DNA from: Dasyornis broadbenti
Lineage: Eukaryota; Chordata; Aves; Passeriformes; Dasyornithidae
Direction: 5' to 3'
DNA: 64,000 nucleotides
NCBI GenBank assembly: GCA_013397935.1
Contig: VZRN01005389.1
Coordinates: 723,547-787,546, forward strand
Shown here: positions 47,166-58,800 of the stretch, piece by piece
Numbering within the stretch: position 1 is the stretch's first letter
Layout of the letters: every line of letters begins with the position of its first letter
Position numbers and translations under genes: made by a program
The notes under the pieces: generated by a model
Databases searched by the model: none
What the model was told of the DNA's origin: nothing
Seen by the model: the letters and a program-made list of their open reading frames with translations, nothing else

Positions 47166-48269
47166 GATTGGGTATCACCTTCTGTTCAGCTATTGATTGG
47201 AATATGGGAGGATGCCAATACTGGTTCTGTCTGAGCTGATAGGTCAGCACAGCCCTGGATGCTCAGCGTGCCCAGGAGCGCAGGGAGTGTGTTGTTCTCT
47301 GTCTTCCGGGAGGGAGCCTTTTTCTCTCCACTGATGGCAAAAATACCTCCAGGACAGGGAAGGGCTGATGCAATGTTCAGATTCTCACAGGAGCTGCCCA
47401 CGTAGACATTTTTGGGCTGTGGTTCGTGAATGTGTCACGGATGTGCGGCTGCCTTTGGACAGCTGTGAGAACAGTGTGGACAGAACTGCCTCTGCTCATA
47501 CAAGCTTTCTGGCTTGTGGGCGGGAATCTGTCTGTAGAAGGGAGTGAAGAGAATAAAGTCGCCTCCTCTAAACGGCTGCGGAAAACTTAAGTCACAAGGA
47601 GACTAATTTGTGTGTGTGTGTCTTGTGTGAGGCTGTGTGCTGCCCTGGCCAGAGTTTCAGGGTGCTGAGGCTGGAGCTTTGCTGGCTGACACGGGGCTCT
47701 CTGGTGTTTTGGGCAGGACAGGTGGGAGAGGAGACTTCTCTTTCCCTCCATCCCTCTGCATTCCCATGTTTCCAGACCCTACCCTGTCGCTCCACCCTGG
47801 GATGGCAAAGGACCCCAGAGAGCCCACGGCGTCTGGGCTGTGACGCTGCCAAGGAGCCCCTGCCCACAGCACAGGCTGAGTGCGTGGGGAGATGTGCTGT
47901 TGCCTTTGGAGAGAGCAGCTCCTGAGGGAGCCGTGCTCCATATGGAATGTTTCAGTGGCATATGCCGTTAATCCTGTGTGCTGAATTATTCAGCGCTTCA
48001 GAATAATGAATCACTGAACAAAGCCTGGCTGAGCAGCTCCGTAGGCCTCGGCTGCCTGGTGCAGCAATCCTGGCCAGCGCTCCTGGGTGGGAGCTCTGCA
48101 GCTCGCTGTGTGACTTTGCTGGAGCTGTGATTCCAGGGAACTGTCTTTCGGGCCATTGCTTGTGGCTGCCAGAGCAGCACCTTGCACCTGGCTGCCCAGG
48201 AAAGCTCCGTGGAGCGGCTCTGGCTCAGGCTGCTCCTCTCTGCAGTGTAGAGCCGCAGCTCGGAGTTAA

Positions 48270-48646
48270 AAGGTTGTTTGGGCTGGAAAAACCATCCACG
48301 ACTGAGTCCAACCATCAGCCCACACTGCCAAGGCCACCACTAACACACGTCCCCAAGTGCCACGTGCACGTGGCTTAAATCACTCTAGGGATGGGGACTC
48401 CACCACTGCCCCGAGCAATCCGTGCCAGGGCTTAACAATCCTTTTGGTGAAGAAATTGTCCCCAATATCCAACCTGAATTTCCAATGGTGCAACTTGAGG
48501 CCATTTGCTCATGTCCTGTCCCCTTGGGAGCAGAGCCTGACCCCCACCTGGCTGCACCCTCCTGTCAGGGAGTTGTGGAGACTGAGAAGGTCCCCCTGAG
48601 CCTCCTTTTCTCCAGGCTGAGCCCCTCCAGCTCTGCCCGTGTTTCC
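48270..48646 (-). mobile_element. CR1 LINE 3' fragment (377 bp)
   Basis: The left end 'GGTTGTTTGGGCTGGAAAAA' is followed by 'GAGTCCAACCATCAGCCC', 'CACTGCCAAGGCCACCAC', TGGGGACTCCACCACTGCCC and CAACTTGAGGCCATTTGCTC. The upstream part, CACCCTCCTGTCAGGGAGTT to GGCTGAGCCCCTCCAGCTCT, matches the 3' end of CR1 ORF2 and the early 3'UTR in reverse. It is the longest minus-strand CR1 here, grouped with 51257 and 57402. Confidence 0.93.
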
Positions 48647-51256
48647 AGAGTATTTTGCTCTATGTTGGCAGGATCACAGTGTAATTCTTGTGATCTTTTA
48701 AGATTCCCATAGCTCTACTGCTCATGAACTCAATTTGGAATTCCTGCCCACACCCCAGCTCAGGTGCCACAGGCGTGGCCCTGCATGGAACCTCACCAGG
48801 AACCTTTCTTGGCGGCTCAGAGGTGCGATGACAAGATGGATAAGGAGGGCAGGCAGCCCCCGCAGCCGAGTCCCCTGCTCCTGCGCCGGCTTTAAAACCT
48901 GGAGCCAGGAGCTTAAAACTGAGGAGCGGCCCTGGGACAAGGGGGAGCCGAGCTGAGCTGTGCTGGGCTCTGCAGAGCACAGCCACAACTCAACCCAGGC
49001 ACATTTCCCTGCAAATGGAGGGTTTTCCTGGCAGCCCCGTGCAGCTGGGGAAGATTATTCTGGATGTGTGAAAACTGTAATCTGAATACCTCAGGGGAAA
49101 ATTGCCACCCGCTTGTCCTCAAATCACAGCCTCGGTGGGGCTGCTGACAGCTGAACCTCAGGGAGGTTTCACACTGCCTGGCCCTGTCTTCCTCTGTCCC
49201 TTGTCCTTGATTCTGCTCCCAACAGCCCTGGAATGGTTAATATTTGTGATCAGAATTCCTTTGCTCACTTCCAGCAGGTCTGACCTGCGCTCCAGGACCA
49301 GCTGGTCATTGGCGGTGCCCAGAGCTGTGCGTGGGGGTGCCGCTGGTTCTGCTTGCCATACACGTGATCCACGGAGCTGAAGGGAAATGCTCGGGGCAAG
49401 GATTAAATTTAGGTTTTTATCCAAGTGAAAACTTTGTCATCTCAGCAGATGTTATGTGCTCCAAAGCAGTAAAATCGCTGTTATTCATAGGAGAGCAGAG
49501 GAAAATGGATCTTCTAATCTCTGCTCAGAGCTGAGCAATACACTTTGTCTTCAGTTAATATCGGGCTAACTTTCCAGGCGAAACCACAACCAAGTTGAAT
49601 TCGGCTAAATGTTGACCTCAAAAGTATTGAATGCCTGAAAGGTCAAACTGTTTTGCTTCATTAGAATTTTTTTTTTTTTTAAATGAGTAATTCTGGCATT
49701 TTTTATAACAAGATTTCCCATTTCCGAAATCTGTGTATTTCGATAGTACTGCATTTTCCCTTTTAATTTCAGTGGCATTTAAAAATTCATGTTTAAAAAA
49801 AAATAAAAAATTCTGCTTAATATCTTTCCAGTTGATTTCCGAGTTGTTTTCCGAGTTGTTTAGCGCCAGTCTCCAGAGCATCCAGTGGTTACTGAACTGG
49901 TATCAGTTGCTGAACATTAGATTGCTCAGTGTGAGAAATGTTGGAGCTCCCTGGGGTGCTTGAGCCAAAATGTGAACAACACTTAAAAATTCTTAAAGAC
50001 CAACCATCCTGGCACTTCTTGGGATGATGTTCTGACACTGTCTGACATCTGCACTGATGGGTCTCATCATCCACCACAATCCCTGACCCTGGAGTCGCGG
50101 ACCGTGTACGAAATGGAGAGGAAAAAAAAACCCAGAGAATGTAGGGCTACAATTCATAATAACTTCCAAAATAAGTTAAAGTCCCAGAGCAACCCATTTA
50201 ATGAGCAACTGAGCTGAAATGCACTACAGTGGAATTGCTGACGTTCTGATGTTGTTCCCACAGAGCCCATTAAACCTCTTTATGTAACGTTGCTGCAGCC
50301 ACACGTTGCTGAAGATTTCCTCATTGTGCATTTCGCTCAACGGTTTCACGTATTTTAATAATTCTTCTTTTTGTCCTTTCAATTTAAAAAAGGGGGAATC
50401 ACGGCTCAACAGCCTAAACAGCTTAATAAGGGGCAAGTGAAATGTCTCATTTCTTTTGAAGGCAAGTTCTGGTGCTTCAGGTTTTAGCAGTGCAATTCCA
50501 TCCTGGAAAATAAAAACCGATGTTTGTCACAGCTCTGAGAACCTGAGCAATAAGGAAACTGTCAAAAAGAAAACATTCAGCTCAGCATTCCCCAGCAAGC
50601 CTACAAAAGTGGCCACAGCCTGTGTATTGAAAGGAATGGGTTTAGCTGTGGACTGTTGCATGGGAAAGTGGTGGCCGTGGCTTGTTGGGAGAGATTTTGA
50701 ATGGGAAATCGAAGGCTGTGGCTCCTTAGGGGGGATTTTGAATGGAAAACTGATGGAGGTGGCTCTTTGGGAGGGATTTTGAAAGGCGCAGTTACACCAG
50801 CCTGGAATTACAGCCCCCCGAAAGGCTGGAGGTGGAGTGGGTGCTGTGTGGGTGCTCTGCTGCCTCCGAGCACCCCAAAACCACGTCTGTGCTGCTGCTG
50901 GAGGTGGGGACTGGGGGCCTGGTGCACAGTTTCTTAATCACTCTCTGACAAACACTGTTAAGCCTCATTAATGCAAATTACCAGATGATCTATTTTTGCA
51001 GAGTCTCAGTTCCATTGCTTGAACTTACACTATACAGCAACTTTAGAAAAATCAATTTTTAGCCCTTACTACAAATTGATTTATGGCTTTTTCTGCTTGG
51101 AGCTGCTGGGGCCTCGAGCCCTGATCAGCCAGGCTGCACATTCCCCTGCGTGCTGCGGCCACTGCGGGCCAGAGGGGAAACACTGACACGGGGGAAGTGT
51201 CTCTAAAAAAAAAAAATTTCTTGAGATTTCTTTCTGAAAAAGTGTGTAAAATCTTA
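48647..51256. other. Single-copy noncoding DNA with a minisatellite
   Basis: GC-rich at 48740-49380, then AT-rich at 49520-50450. Poly-T lies at about 49667-49680, and a 12-bp direct duplication of TTTCCGAGTTGT at 49836-49859. A minus-strand open frame at 50224-50436 (70 codons) has protein-like composition but no family I recognise. The 41-bp tandem repeat at 50660-50782 is listed separately. No gene is supported. Confidence 0.55.
50660..50782 (+). repeat. 41-bp x 3 minisatellite
   Basis: Three head-to-tail units occupy 50660-50700, 50701-50741 and 50742-50782. Each starts ATGGGAAA or ATGGAAAA, has GTGGCT near the middle and ends GGATTTTGA or AGATTTTGA. Units differ at roughly a quarter of positions and have identical length. 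A decayed partial unit may precede them (about 50625-50659). As 41 is not a multiple of three, the repeat is not under coding constraint even though an open frame crosses it. Confidence 0.88.
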
Positions 51257-51461
51257 CAGAATCACAGGATTGAAAAAGCGCTCTGAGGCCGTTGAGTCCA
51301 ACTGTTCCCCCAGCACTGCCAAGGCCACCACTGTCCCCAAGTGCCACATCCACATGGCTTTTAATTCCCCACAGGGATGGGGACTCCACCACTGCCCTGG
51401 TCAGCCTGTGCTAGGGCTGGACAACCCTTAGCATGAAGAAATTTTTCCAAATATCCAGATG
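51257..51461 (-). mobile_element. CR1 LINE 3' fragment (205 bp)
   Basis: ACAGAATCACAGGATTGAAA is followed by GTTGAGTCCAACTGTTCCCC, CACTGCCAAGGCCACCACTG, 'TGGGGACTCCACCACTGCCC', 'GCTGGACAACCC' and AAATTTTTCCAAATATCCAG. It is a reverse-oriented, 5'-truncated CR1 in the same group as 48270 and 57402. Confidence 0.92.
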
Positions 51462-51993
51462 TGCAAAAAGCAGGTAAGGATTTGTAGTGGCCGTGTGTGA
51501 GTACTCTGCAACCCTTTCCTTGAAGTGTTGCAGTAAAAATGTTCCCTTTCGTGACTTGTTTGGTTACATCCCTGATGCCTCGTGGTTATCTCGGGGACAA
51601 GAGTCCTGAAGAGGAGCTTGGAAATCACAGTCACTTCACTTGAAGATGGTGTGGTCTCCTGGGCTCTGACCAAGTAATTACATTTCAAATTTGAAATGAA
51701 ATGTCTTCCTTGAAATGAGAATTTAAATGAATTAGCTGCATCTCTTGGCAGGCACTGGTTTAATTTAAGCTCCAGGTATAGTCCTGGCTTGGCACACAGA
51801 GCTTAATTGCAGTCCCCTCTAACAACAAACAAAAACAAGGGGAAGCTGAGGCAGTGCTGGGGTTTGAAGTTTTTCACGAGTATTGAAATTGCTCTCTGGT
51901 TAATTAACCGTGCCCTAATGCTTTGCCTGTTGAAGGACGTTCCCTTGATGCCTCAGCTGAGTTGTCATTTACTGTCAAACCTGAGCCATCAAG
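51462..51993. other. Single-copy noncoding DNA
   Basis: The only notable item is a perfect 18-bp palindrome at 51681-51698 (CATTTCAAA followed by TTTGAAATG). Nearby repeats of TGAAATGA extend the low-complexity character to 51730. No gene was seen. Confidence 0.6.
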
Positions 51994-52101
51994 GCAGAGC
52001 TGAGGCACTGCACTCAGTGCTCTGCTCTGCTTGATAAGGTGGGGGTTGCTCACAGGTTGGACGCCGTCTTGGAGGTCTTTTCCAACCTGGCTGATTCTGA
52101 G
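51994..52101 (+). mobile_element. CR1 LINE 3' tip (about 108 bp)
   Basis: The blocks GGCACTGCACTCAGTGCTCT, CACAGGTTGGACGCCGTC and GGAGGTCTTTTCCAACCTGG match the plus-strand copies at 12828 and 40395. It is heavily 5'-truncated, and its end reads CTGATTCTGA. Confidence 0.87.
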
Positions 52102-53499
52102 AGGCTGCAGAACTTGCTGCTGGAGGGGGAGGCTGTCCTGGTGCTGTTTCTGGGGCGTAGGGGTTGGCTTTTCCTCTGGGGAGAGGTGGCAGGAGGTCTG
52201 GGACAGCAACAGCCTCGAGCAGGGTGGCTGGATGGGATCTGGGAACGGCTCCATCTGTGATGGGGCAGGGCGGGGTGACTGGGATAGTGGGAGTCAGTGC
52301 ATTGGAATATTGTGAATGCTTTTAAATGTACTGTATCCCTAAATGAAAGAGAAGATTATACCTCTAATGACAAAGTTAAAAGAAAAAATTAATTTCCCTA
52401 CTACTTACATGAAATTGTTGGGGGAATACCACGGAGCTTCTCAAATAGAACTCTCAGCTAATCATGAAGTCATTTGTTGATAAACCTCCTAATTTTGTGC
52501 CTGATATTTATTTAGCAGCCTAAAATGTTTTTGTCACGTCCCGGAAGCCACCTCATTAGCTCTGTTATTTGTCCCATTAGCACAGCTGATCACATGTTGG
52601 CGTCGGCAGCGCGTGGCTCGGAGCACGGGCTGGCGTGGAGGCAGATGTGTTCCACAGGCCCGAGTGTGAGCTGGAGCTGGCAAAACAGGGAGCGATTTAA
52701 TGAAGTTTTGATACAGCTCATCAGATACCGAAATGGGAAGACGCAATATTAATTTAGGAACGCATTATCATTTCAATTGTAGTCGTTCGGAAGAGTATTA
52801 ATAACAGGGGAGCTTGTGGCGGTTTGGGAAGATGATGTATTATTCTTAAGGCAAAAATATTCTTCAGAATTATGTTTCATTTGACACCTAAACATCCAGC
52901 ATGTTCCTATTATCACTGTGTAATCAATTTTTTTTTGGTGTGTCTCCCGTGCTTACAAACACAATCACTGGAGGCATTTCAGGCGCTGCACGGGAGGTTC
53001 TGGATGGGGGAGGCAGGATGAGCTTAAAACACCAGGCTGACAACTTCTATCTTTTAATCCTCAATTCCTTTGTGGATTAAAATGCCTGGAAATTCTGTTT
53101 GATGGCAGGAAGTCCTTTTTGCTGTGACAAGCAAAAGAAAGAAAGATGCAAATGTCATCTAAAACTTGTCCCATCTGTGTCAGATCAGGCCTTGTCCCAC
53201 AGGTGGGACTGACCACCATCGCTCTGAAAGCTTTGTTCTGTCTTACACAGGACTTGGCGGATCCTGGGATGAACGAGGGGTGTCCCAGGCTGCTGAAACA
53301 GACTTGGCTCAACCAGAGCAGCATCCCTGGTGATGACAGAAGATGTAGAAAAGATATTCTGATTTTTCTTGGCCCCAGGTGTAGTTTAACAGAAGATTTG
53401 ACATTGGGTTCATGATTTGGACAAACCTGAATTAACCGTTACTTGGTTCTTTTCACCACGACACTTACCCAGTTTGTAAGTGCCCAGCCTGAAGTCCTC
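52102..53499. other. Single-copy noncoding DNA, no gene seen
   Basis: GC-rich to about 52290, then AT-rich (52310-52530 and 52680-52960). No repeat or exon was recognised. Confidence 0.6.
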
Positions 53500-53550
53500 A
53501 TGGAACCATTAAGGTTGGAAAAGACCTCGAGGACCATCGAGTCCAACCAT
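53500..53550 (-). mobile_element. CR1 LINE extreme 3' tip (about 51 bp)
   Basis: ATGGAACCATTAAGGTTGGA then AAAGACCTCGAGGACCATCG and AGTCCAACC form a clear reverse-oriented CR1 3' terminus with everything further 5' missing. Confidence 0.85.
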
Positions 53551-55121
53551 GAATTGTGTTGTGCAAGTGGCGAGTTCAGCCTCTGAAAAACAGTCAGGAG
53601 GAGCTGGGAGGAAGGGATGTGCTTTCCCTTTGAAAGTCTGGTTGGGGAGGTCCCTCCTGCTGTGCCTGCCCCTGCAGCACGTCCCTGCTCCTCAGCTTTC
53701 TGAGATGAGATAAAAATGAATGTTCTGGAAAATATTTAGATGTCCTGAACTTCGATTGTATGGTTGAAGCATGAAAACATTTAAATGGCTCCTCACCCTG
53801 TCACAAGTGGCAGTCCTGTGATCCTGCATTTGAGTAACCCAGATCCTCCTGTGATGTGAGGATGTGACCAAGGCCATCAGTGTCATCTGTTCCTGCTCCC
53901 TCTCAGAACCATCCCAGTGGAGCAGCTCTGGAGCCTGTGAAGAATCTGGGGTTCCCTCTATGGTTCGGGCTGTAAGCAAGGCTTACACATCCTGGTGGTG
54001 CTTTGGGCATGTTCCCTCCAAAAACCCTGCTCATGCCTTGGGCCAGCTCCAGCCTCAACAACCACTTAATTACCACAGTCTCCTGGCACTGGTGTACAAG
54101 CAAATTCCCATCTAACTGCAGAACCAAAGCAATATTTCGTGTTTATTCTTAGTCACAACCGTTTAATCTGTGAATTCCTGAAATCCTCAAATGAGTTGCC
54201 TGCAAGACAGCTCCTTCCTAAAGCTTCACAGTGAATTCCAGCCCGCTGCCTTCCTGTCCAAGATGCAGAGCTGGATCCTGTGCTGCTCCAGGCTGATCTG
54301 GCTTGGAGGGCTCTGGGAGCTTGGGGCAGTTGTCCAGCAGCCACACCAGCTCTCCACAGCAGGCACTGCATCCCTGGGCATGCAGGGGTTCTCAAAGGGC
54401 TGATCTCACACCAGATGTCACCTTCTGTTTCCAGCTGGTCCTGAAGATGTCTTTCTGGCAGTGTCCCAGGAAGTTTCTGAAGAGCTTACTCGGACTCTGG
54501 ACTTCAGCTTTTCTGCCTGGGTTTTAATAAACCCGTTACTGCTACCTAGCTGGATGCTTGGCAGCTCTGCTGGGCTCCAGCTGCTCAGACTGCAGTGCTT
54601 TCCATAATTTTCCTGACACAGGCAGCAAAACAACCTTGGCTGGTTTCTCCCAGCCTGTGGGACCTGTCATTCCCCCAAGAAGGCTCTCGGAGCCTGCTGG
54701 CTTTTTTTAGCCAGACACAGCTCTGGTGGGGACAGGCAGGTGATGGATGAGCAGTGTTCCCTCAAGTGTGCAGGCAGCAGTGCATCATCTCGGCAGGCAG
54801 AGACAGCTGGGCATGAGGCAGAGCCTGTTTGCTCAGAACACACTCAGGCTTAGAAACAACGTGTTTGCTGGACACTGTCCCCCCAGGGAAAGTGCTGGAA
54901 TTGAGCTTTTCTTAGGGAGCTGTGAGCCTGCTCTTGCAGGCAGGGCCAGTCCTTCCGGGCACTGGTTTTTAGTGGCCCTGTGGAAATGCCACCTGGTGAT
55001 TCCCTTGTTCTTCTGGGACTGTCTCTGTGGGGGCTCAGCTTCACTGCTGTTCCCAAGGACTCGCATGGTGGGCACTGCTGGTGACAGGATTTTGGGCTCC
55101 ACGGAAAAACAGGCTTTTCAA
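53551..55121. other. Single-copy noncoding DNA, no gene seen
   Basis: Mixed composition with open frames on both strands (up to 131 codons at 54747-55142) that have no recognisable domain and end in the adjacent CR1. No repeat or RNA feature was seen. Confidence 0.58.
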
Positions 55122-55368
55122 ACTGGCAGAGGGCAGGTTTAGATTAGATATTGGGAAGGAATTCTTCTGTGTGAGGGTGGGGAGGCCCTGGCACAGGGTG
55201 CGCAGAGAAGCTGTGGTTGTCCCTGGATCCCTGGAAGTGTCCAAGGCCAGGCTGGACAGGGCTTGGAGCAACCTGGGACAGTGGAAGGTGTCCCTGCCCA
55301 TGGCAGGGGATGGAACAAGATGAGCTTTAAGGTCCCTTTCAACCCAAGCCCCTCTGGGATTCTCTATC
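55122..55368 (+). mobile_element. CR1 LINE 3' fragment (247 bp)
   Basis: The order is 'CTGGCAGAGGGCAGGTTTAG' with ATTAGATATTGGGAAGGAA, GTGAGGGTGGGGAGGCCCTG, 'CTGGATCCCTGGAAGTGTCC', GCCAGGCTGGACAGGGCTTG and CCTGCCCATGGCAGGGGATG. The 3' tip is AAGGTCCCTTTCAACCCAAG. It is closely related to the copies at 39604 and 61932. Confidence 0.95.
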
Positions 55369-55630
55369 TGTCAGTCTGTGCTCAGGCCTGAGTGATTGTG
55401 AAAGACAAAATCACCTCTGGGGATACTTTGGGTCAAGTCAGGATGGGAGCGTGGCTGGAAGATCTCACACACCTGTTCCAGGTGCAGATAAGAAAACTGC
55501 TTTGATGGTTTTGTGCAGAAGTTCAGAGGCAGCAGCCAGAGACACATGCTGTTGCTTCCACCATCTCACGGAACGAGAAGGTGCCCGATGGTTAAAAAGG
55601 GCCAGATGCTCCAACAGCTGCCAGCAGACA

Positions 55631-55650
55631 CCTCCTCCTCCTCCTCCTCT
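55631..55650. repeat. (CCT)n trinucleotide repeat
   Basis: About six tandem CCT units, short and perfect. Confidence 0.85.
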
Positions 55651-56824
55651 CAGGGTGTCTGCTCATGAAACAAGGATTTTACCCTGTTGTGTGCATATGT
55701 ATGTAAAAAATAACCGAGGATGAGCAAAGACAAATCTGCCACTTCAAATGAAATAACAAAACTCAAATTTAAGGGAATGTTTCTGCAAAGTAGAGATTTG
55801 GAAAAATAATTTCCTCAGTGATTTCTTTACTTTGTTCCCAAACCAGGACACAAAAATGGGCTCAAACCTCAGCTTTTACAGCAGTTTTCCTCACTGGGGA
55901 CGGTGCTGTAGCTGCCCTCTGAGTTGGACTTTGGGTCTTCCTTGTGTTTCAAATCTTTTGCACACTTGGCTGCCCAGAATGGGAGTGCTGGAGCCGGACT
56001 CTGCTGGGCCTGGGGAGCCACCACAGGTCACGGTGGCCTCGGGGACAGCTTTTGGCATGTTCTCATTGAATCAAATCTATAAAAATAAATCCTCCTGTTC
56101 GACTGCTGTTTTCACAATAATTTAAATCAACAAAGGCCTGAGTTCCCTCTCCAGTGGTTGCTGCTCTTGCCATGTGATGGGGGAAGATAAATAACGAGGC
56201 AATATTTTACTCTTCAGGCTCTGCCACTGGCAAATGCTTCCAAACATGCTCTGTGAATTTATGCTGCTGGTGGCAGACTTCCCTGGCAATCCTGGTAATT
56301 AATCACTCCGTTTAACAATGAGGAACATTTCACTGCTCTGATTAGCACCAGGTGAAGTGATCAGCACAATTAATCAAGTGCAGGGAAGGACTGGCATTGG
56401 ATTTGGGCAGAGAAAGTTTCGTTTGAAACCAGTTTCCCGTGTCTGGTGTGAGAAGAGCCTTAGCACTTGGTTGCCCCCAGCTTGGGGGAACAGTGCTGGG
56501 GACAAGGGTAGAATAAAGTGCATCTGGGAAAAAACACCCCAAATAAGGAACCAGATTCATCACTCAGGGAATCTGGGATGGCCAAGTGGCTCACGTGAGC
56601 TGCTTGCAAGTACCCGTGTTTGCACGTACCCGTGAGAAAACCGCAAAAAGTTCCACAAGTCCCAAAATACTTCCTAAAAATATATTCTTTAAAGATACTT
56701 TTCCTCTTATTGCTGTTTATATTGGCTTTCCACTGCCTGCTCTTTGACTAGAAGACTCTAACGCTCTAGTGAATATTTTATGTGGCTCAATTCCCAGCAG
56801 CTGCTCTGACGAGCCCTGAAGAAG

Positions 56825-57015
56825 CCGGTCGTACCCATCACTGCGGTGCCAGGCGATGTGACAGCCCCTCCCACGGAGCTCTGCCGTCAGTGCCACAGCT
56901 TCCATCCCGTCCTCACCTTCGGAATTCATCCCGTGGCCACAGTGCGCTTGTGCAGTTTTTACATCGCCGCTCTGGGCCCGTTCCTGTGTCGCACAGACGC
57001 TCGGGCTCAGGATTT
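56825..57015. other. CpG-rich patch with two overlapping open frames
   Basis: By hand count about 16 CpGs fall in 190 bp, in a CpG-poor neighbourhood. Two plus-strand frames (87 and 83 codons) and one minus-strand frame are open across it, and none has a recognisable domain. The lack of stops may simply follow from the base composition. It could be an exon or a regulatory patch. Confidence 0.3.
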
Positions 57016-57401
57016 CAGTGGTTGCAGCTCATGGTATATAATTGAACAGCCTCAGGGAGCCACTGTCGGAACCGAGAGGCTCCCGGCAATGATTTGAATC
57101 TGTTGGTGAATTACAACATACATTTTTCAGATGTTCGTGTATTTATCCATTCCCGTGGCGCCGTGTTTCCTTGGGACAAACGTACTGATGAGTTACAATT
57201 GCAGGCAACGGGGAGGGACAGGTTTCCTTTGAGCCAGGTGATGTGGGCAGCCTTCAGAATCACTGAAAAGAACAGAACAACTGAAAACAATGAGAAATAC
57301 CTTGAACTGTGCTTATTCTCTTACCCTGTGCCACCATGAAGCCTTTTTACACGTTTCCAAAGCCGGGCTGGCAGCAGAGGGGCCAGGGAACATCCCGAGG
57401 T

Positions 57402-57652
57402 AGAATCCTAGAATCATTAAGGTTGGAAAGGACCTTTAAGACCGTCAAGTCCAACCATCTACCCATGTTCACCACTAAACCAGGTCCTCAAGTGTCATGT
57501 CCACATGTTTTCTGAACACTCCCAGGGATGGAGGCCCCACCACTGCCCTGGGCAGCCTGTTCCAATGCATACCAACCCTTTTGTGTGAAAAAATGGTTTC
57601 TAATATCTAATCTAAACCTCCCCGGGCACAACTTGAGGCCATTTCCTCTCAT
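57402..57652 (-). mobile_element. CR1 LINE 3' fragment (251 bp)
   Basis: TAGAATCATTAAGGTTGGAA is followed by GACCTTTAAGACCGTCAAGT, 'CCAACCATCTACCCATGTTC', CCCCACCACTGCCCTGGGCA and TTTCTAATATCTAATCTAAA, ending near CAACTTGAGGCCATTTCCTC. It is reverse-oriented, 5'-truncated and fairly well preserved. Confidence 0.95.
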
Positions 57653-58800
57653 ACCTGCAGCCCTGGCTCTGCTGAAGCATCGCTGGCTGGGGGTGCCTGT
57701 CCCCTGGGATTCCCTGATGTCTCACGAGGGTTTTCCTCTCTGGGTGGCCGAGGTGGGATGAGGTTTTTCCTGGTTGTGCTCTGCTGTGTAAGGTACAGAC
57801 ACCAGACTGTTGCCTCTTCGCAGTCCACATGTTCCACGTTTCCCAAAGGCAGTGGGTAGCATGTGCAGGGTGTGGCAGCATACGCAGAATTTTCTCAGGC
57901 TGGAGTTTCATTACGGATGTTTTCAGTGCATACCAGCAGCTGATGGTTGTAACTGGTCCCCTCTGGGGTAAGAGGGAATCTCTTCCAGGAGGACGCAGCA
58001 GCAGCTTCAGAGCTGTGAAGTCTCTGTCAGCAAGTTGCAGAGGAGACCTCAGACACGGACAGGGTGATTAATCTGGATTAAGGCAGGAAACACCTTTTCC
58101 TGTGTCAGATCTATCCTAAGGATCCCAAGGCAGCTGCTGCTCTTCAGCAGAGTTCAATGAATCCTTTGCTTAAATTAAACAGTCCAGTGACAAGAGAGAT
58201 GCAGGAAATGGCTCTCATTCCTTTTAAGCTGACTGCTCAGATTCCTTGCTTCCTCTGTTTGCCTTTTCCAAAGGTAAGGCCAACCATTAATTTAGTAATT
58301 TGTGGGCCCGGCAGACTCGGAGGCTTTCAAAGGTTATTGCTCACACAGCCTCGTCTCCCAATCCTCTGGGACGTGCTCTGTGAAGTGGTGGAAATGGTGC
58401 ATGATGAGGGGGATGCCCTTTGGAAAAGGTTAAGCCTGCTGCAGGTTTATCGCGCAGCCCTGCGAGCAGGGAGGAGGCCGGTGGGAAATCAGAGGGAAGC
58501 AGCCGAGCTGCGCTGATGGGAGCGAGCCGGGCTGGCCGGGCACGGGCGATGCATGAGTGGAATTCGGATGAGCAGGACTGGATGAACCCTGCCACTGCCA
58601 CTGCTGCATTTCAGCTCCTCAGCAGTGTCTGGGTGAGGGGATGCAACGTCATCGTGGCAGGAGATTCTCCGGCCTGCCCAGCACCAAGGGTGGTGCTGAT
58701 TTTGGCTCTGCCCTCTCAGTAACCAAACAGCCAAATGCTCTTTCCATGCCAGTGGCTGTGCTTGGCTTCATGTTTTGTTTTGTTTTTTTTTTAATGCAGA
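57653..58800. other. Single-copy noncoding DNA, no gene seen
   Basis: The region 58440-58580 is CpG-rich, with about a dozen CpGs in 125-140 bp. A poly-T run (58782-58792) directly abuts the next CR1. No exon was recognised. Confidence 0.58.

Larger units (their letters stand above)
44444..48269. other. Single-copy noncoding DNA, no gene seen
   Basis: A 21-bp palindrome lies at 44680-44700. GC-rich segments (45160-45300, 45800-46090) hold the longest open frame of the window (254 codons, 45814-46578, plus), which overlaps three minus-strand frames and has no recognisable domain. A strong splice-acceptor-like CT tract ending in CAG at 46222 lies inside that frame. An AT-rich block lies at 46960-47165, and a short GT run at 47609-47621. 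No transposon was identified. Confidence 0.55.
55369..57401. other. Single-copy noncoding DNA, no gene seen
   Basis: A (CCT)n run lies at 55631-55650. A CpG-rich segment at about 56825-57015 is listed separately. AT-rich sequence occurs at 55700-55830 and 56070-56360. No transposon or exon was recognised. Confidence 0.58.
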
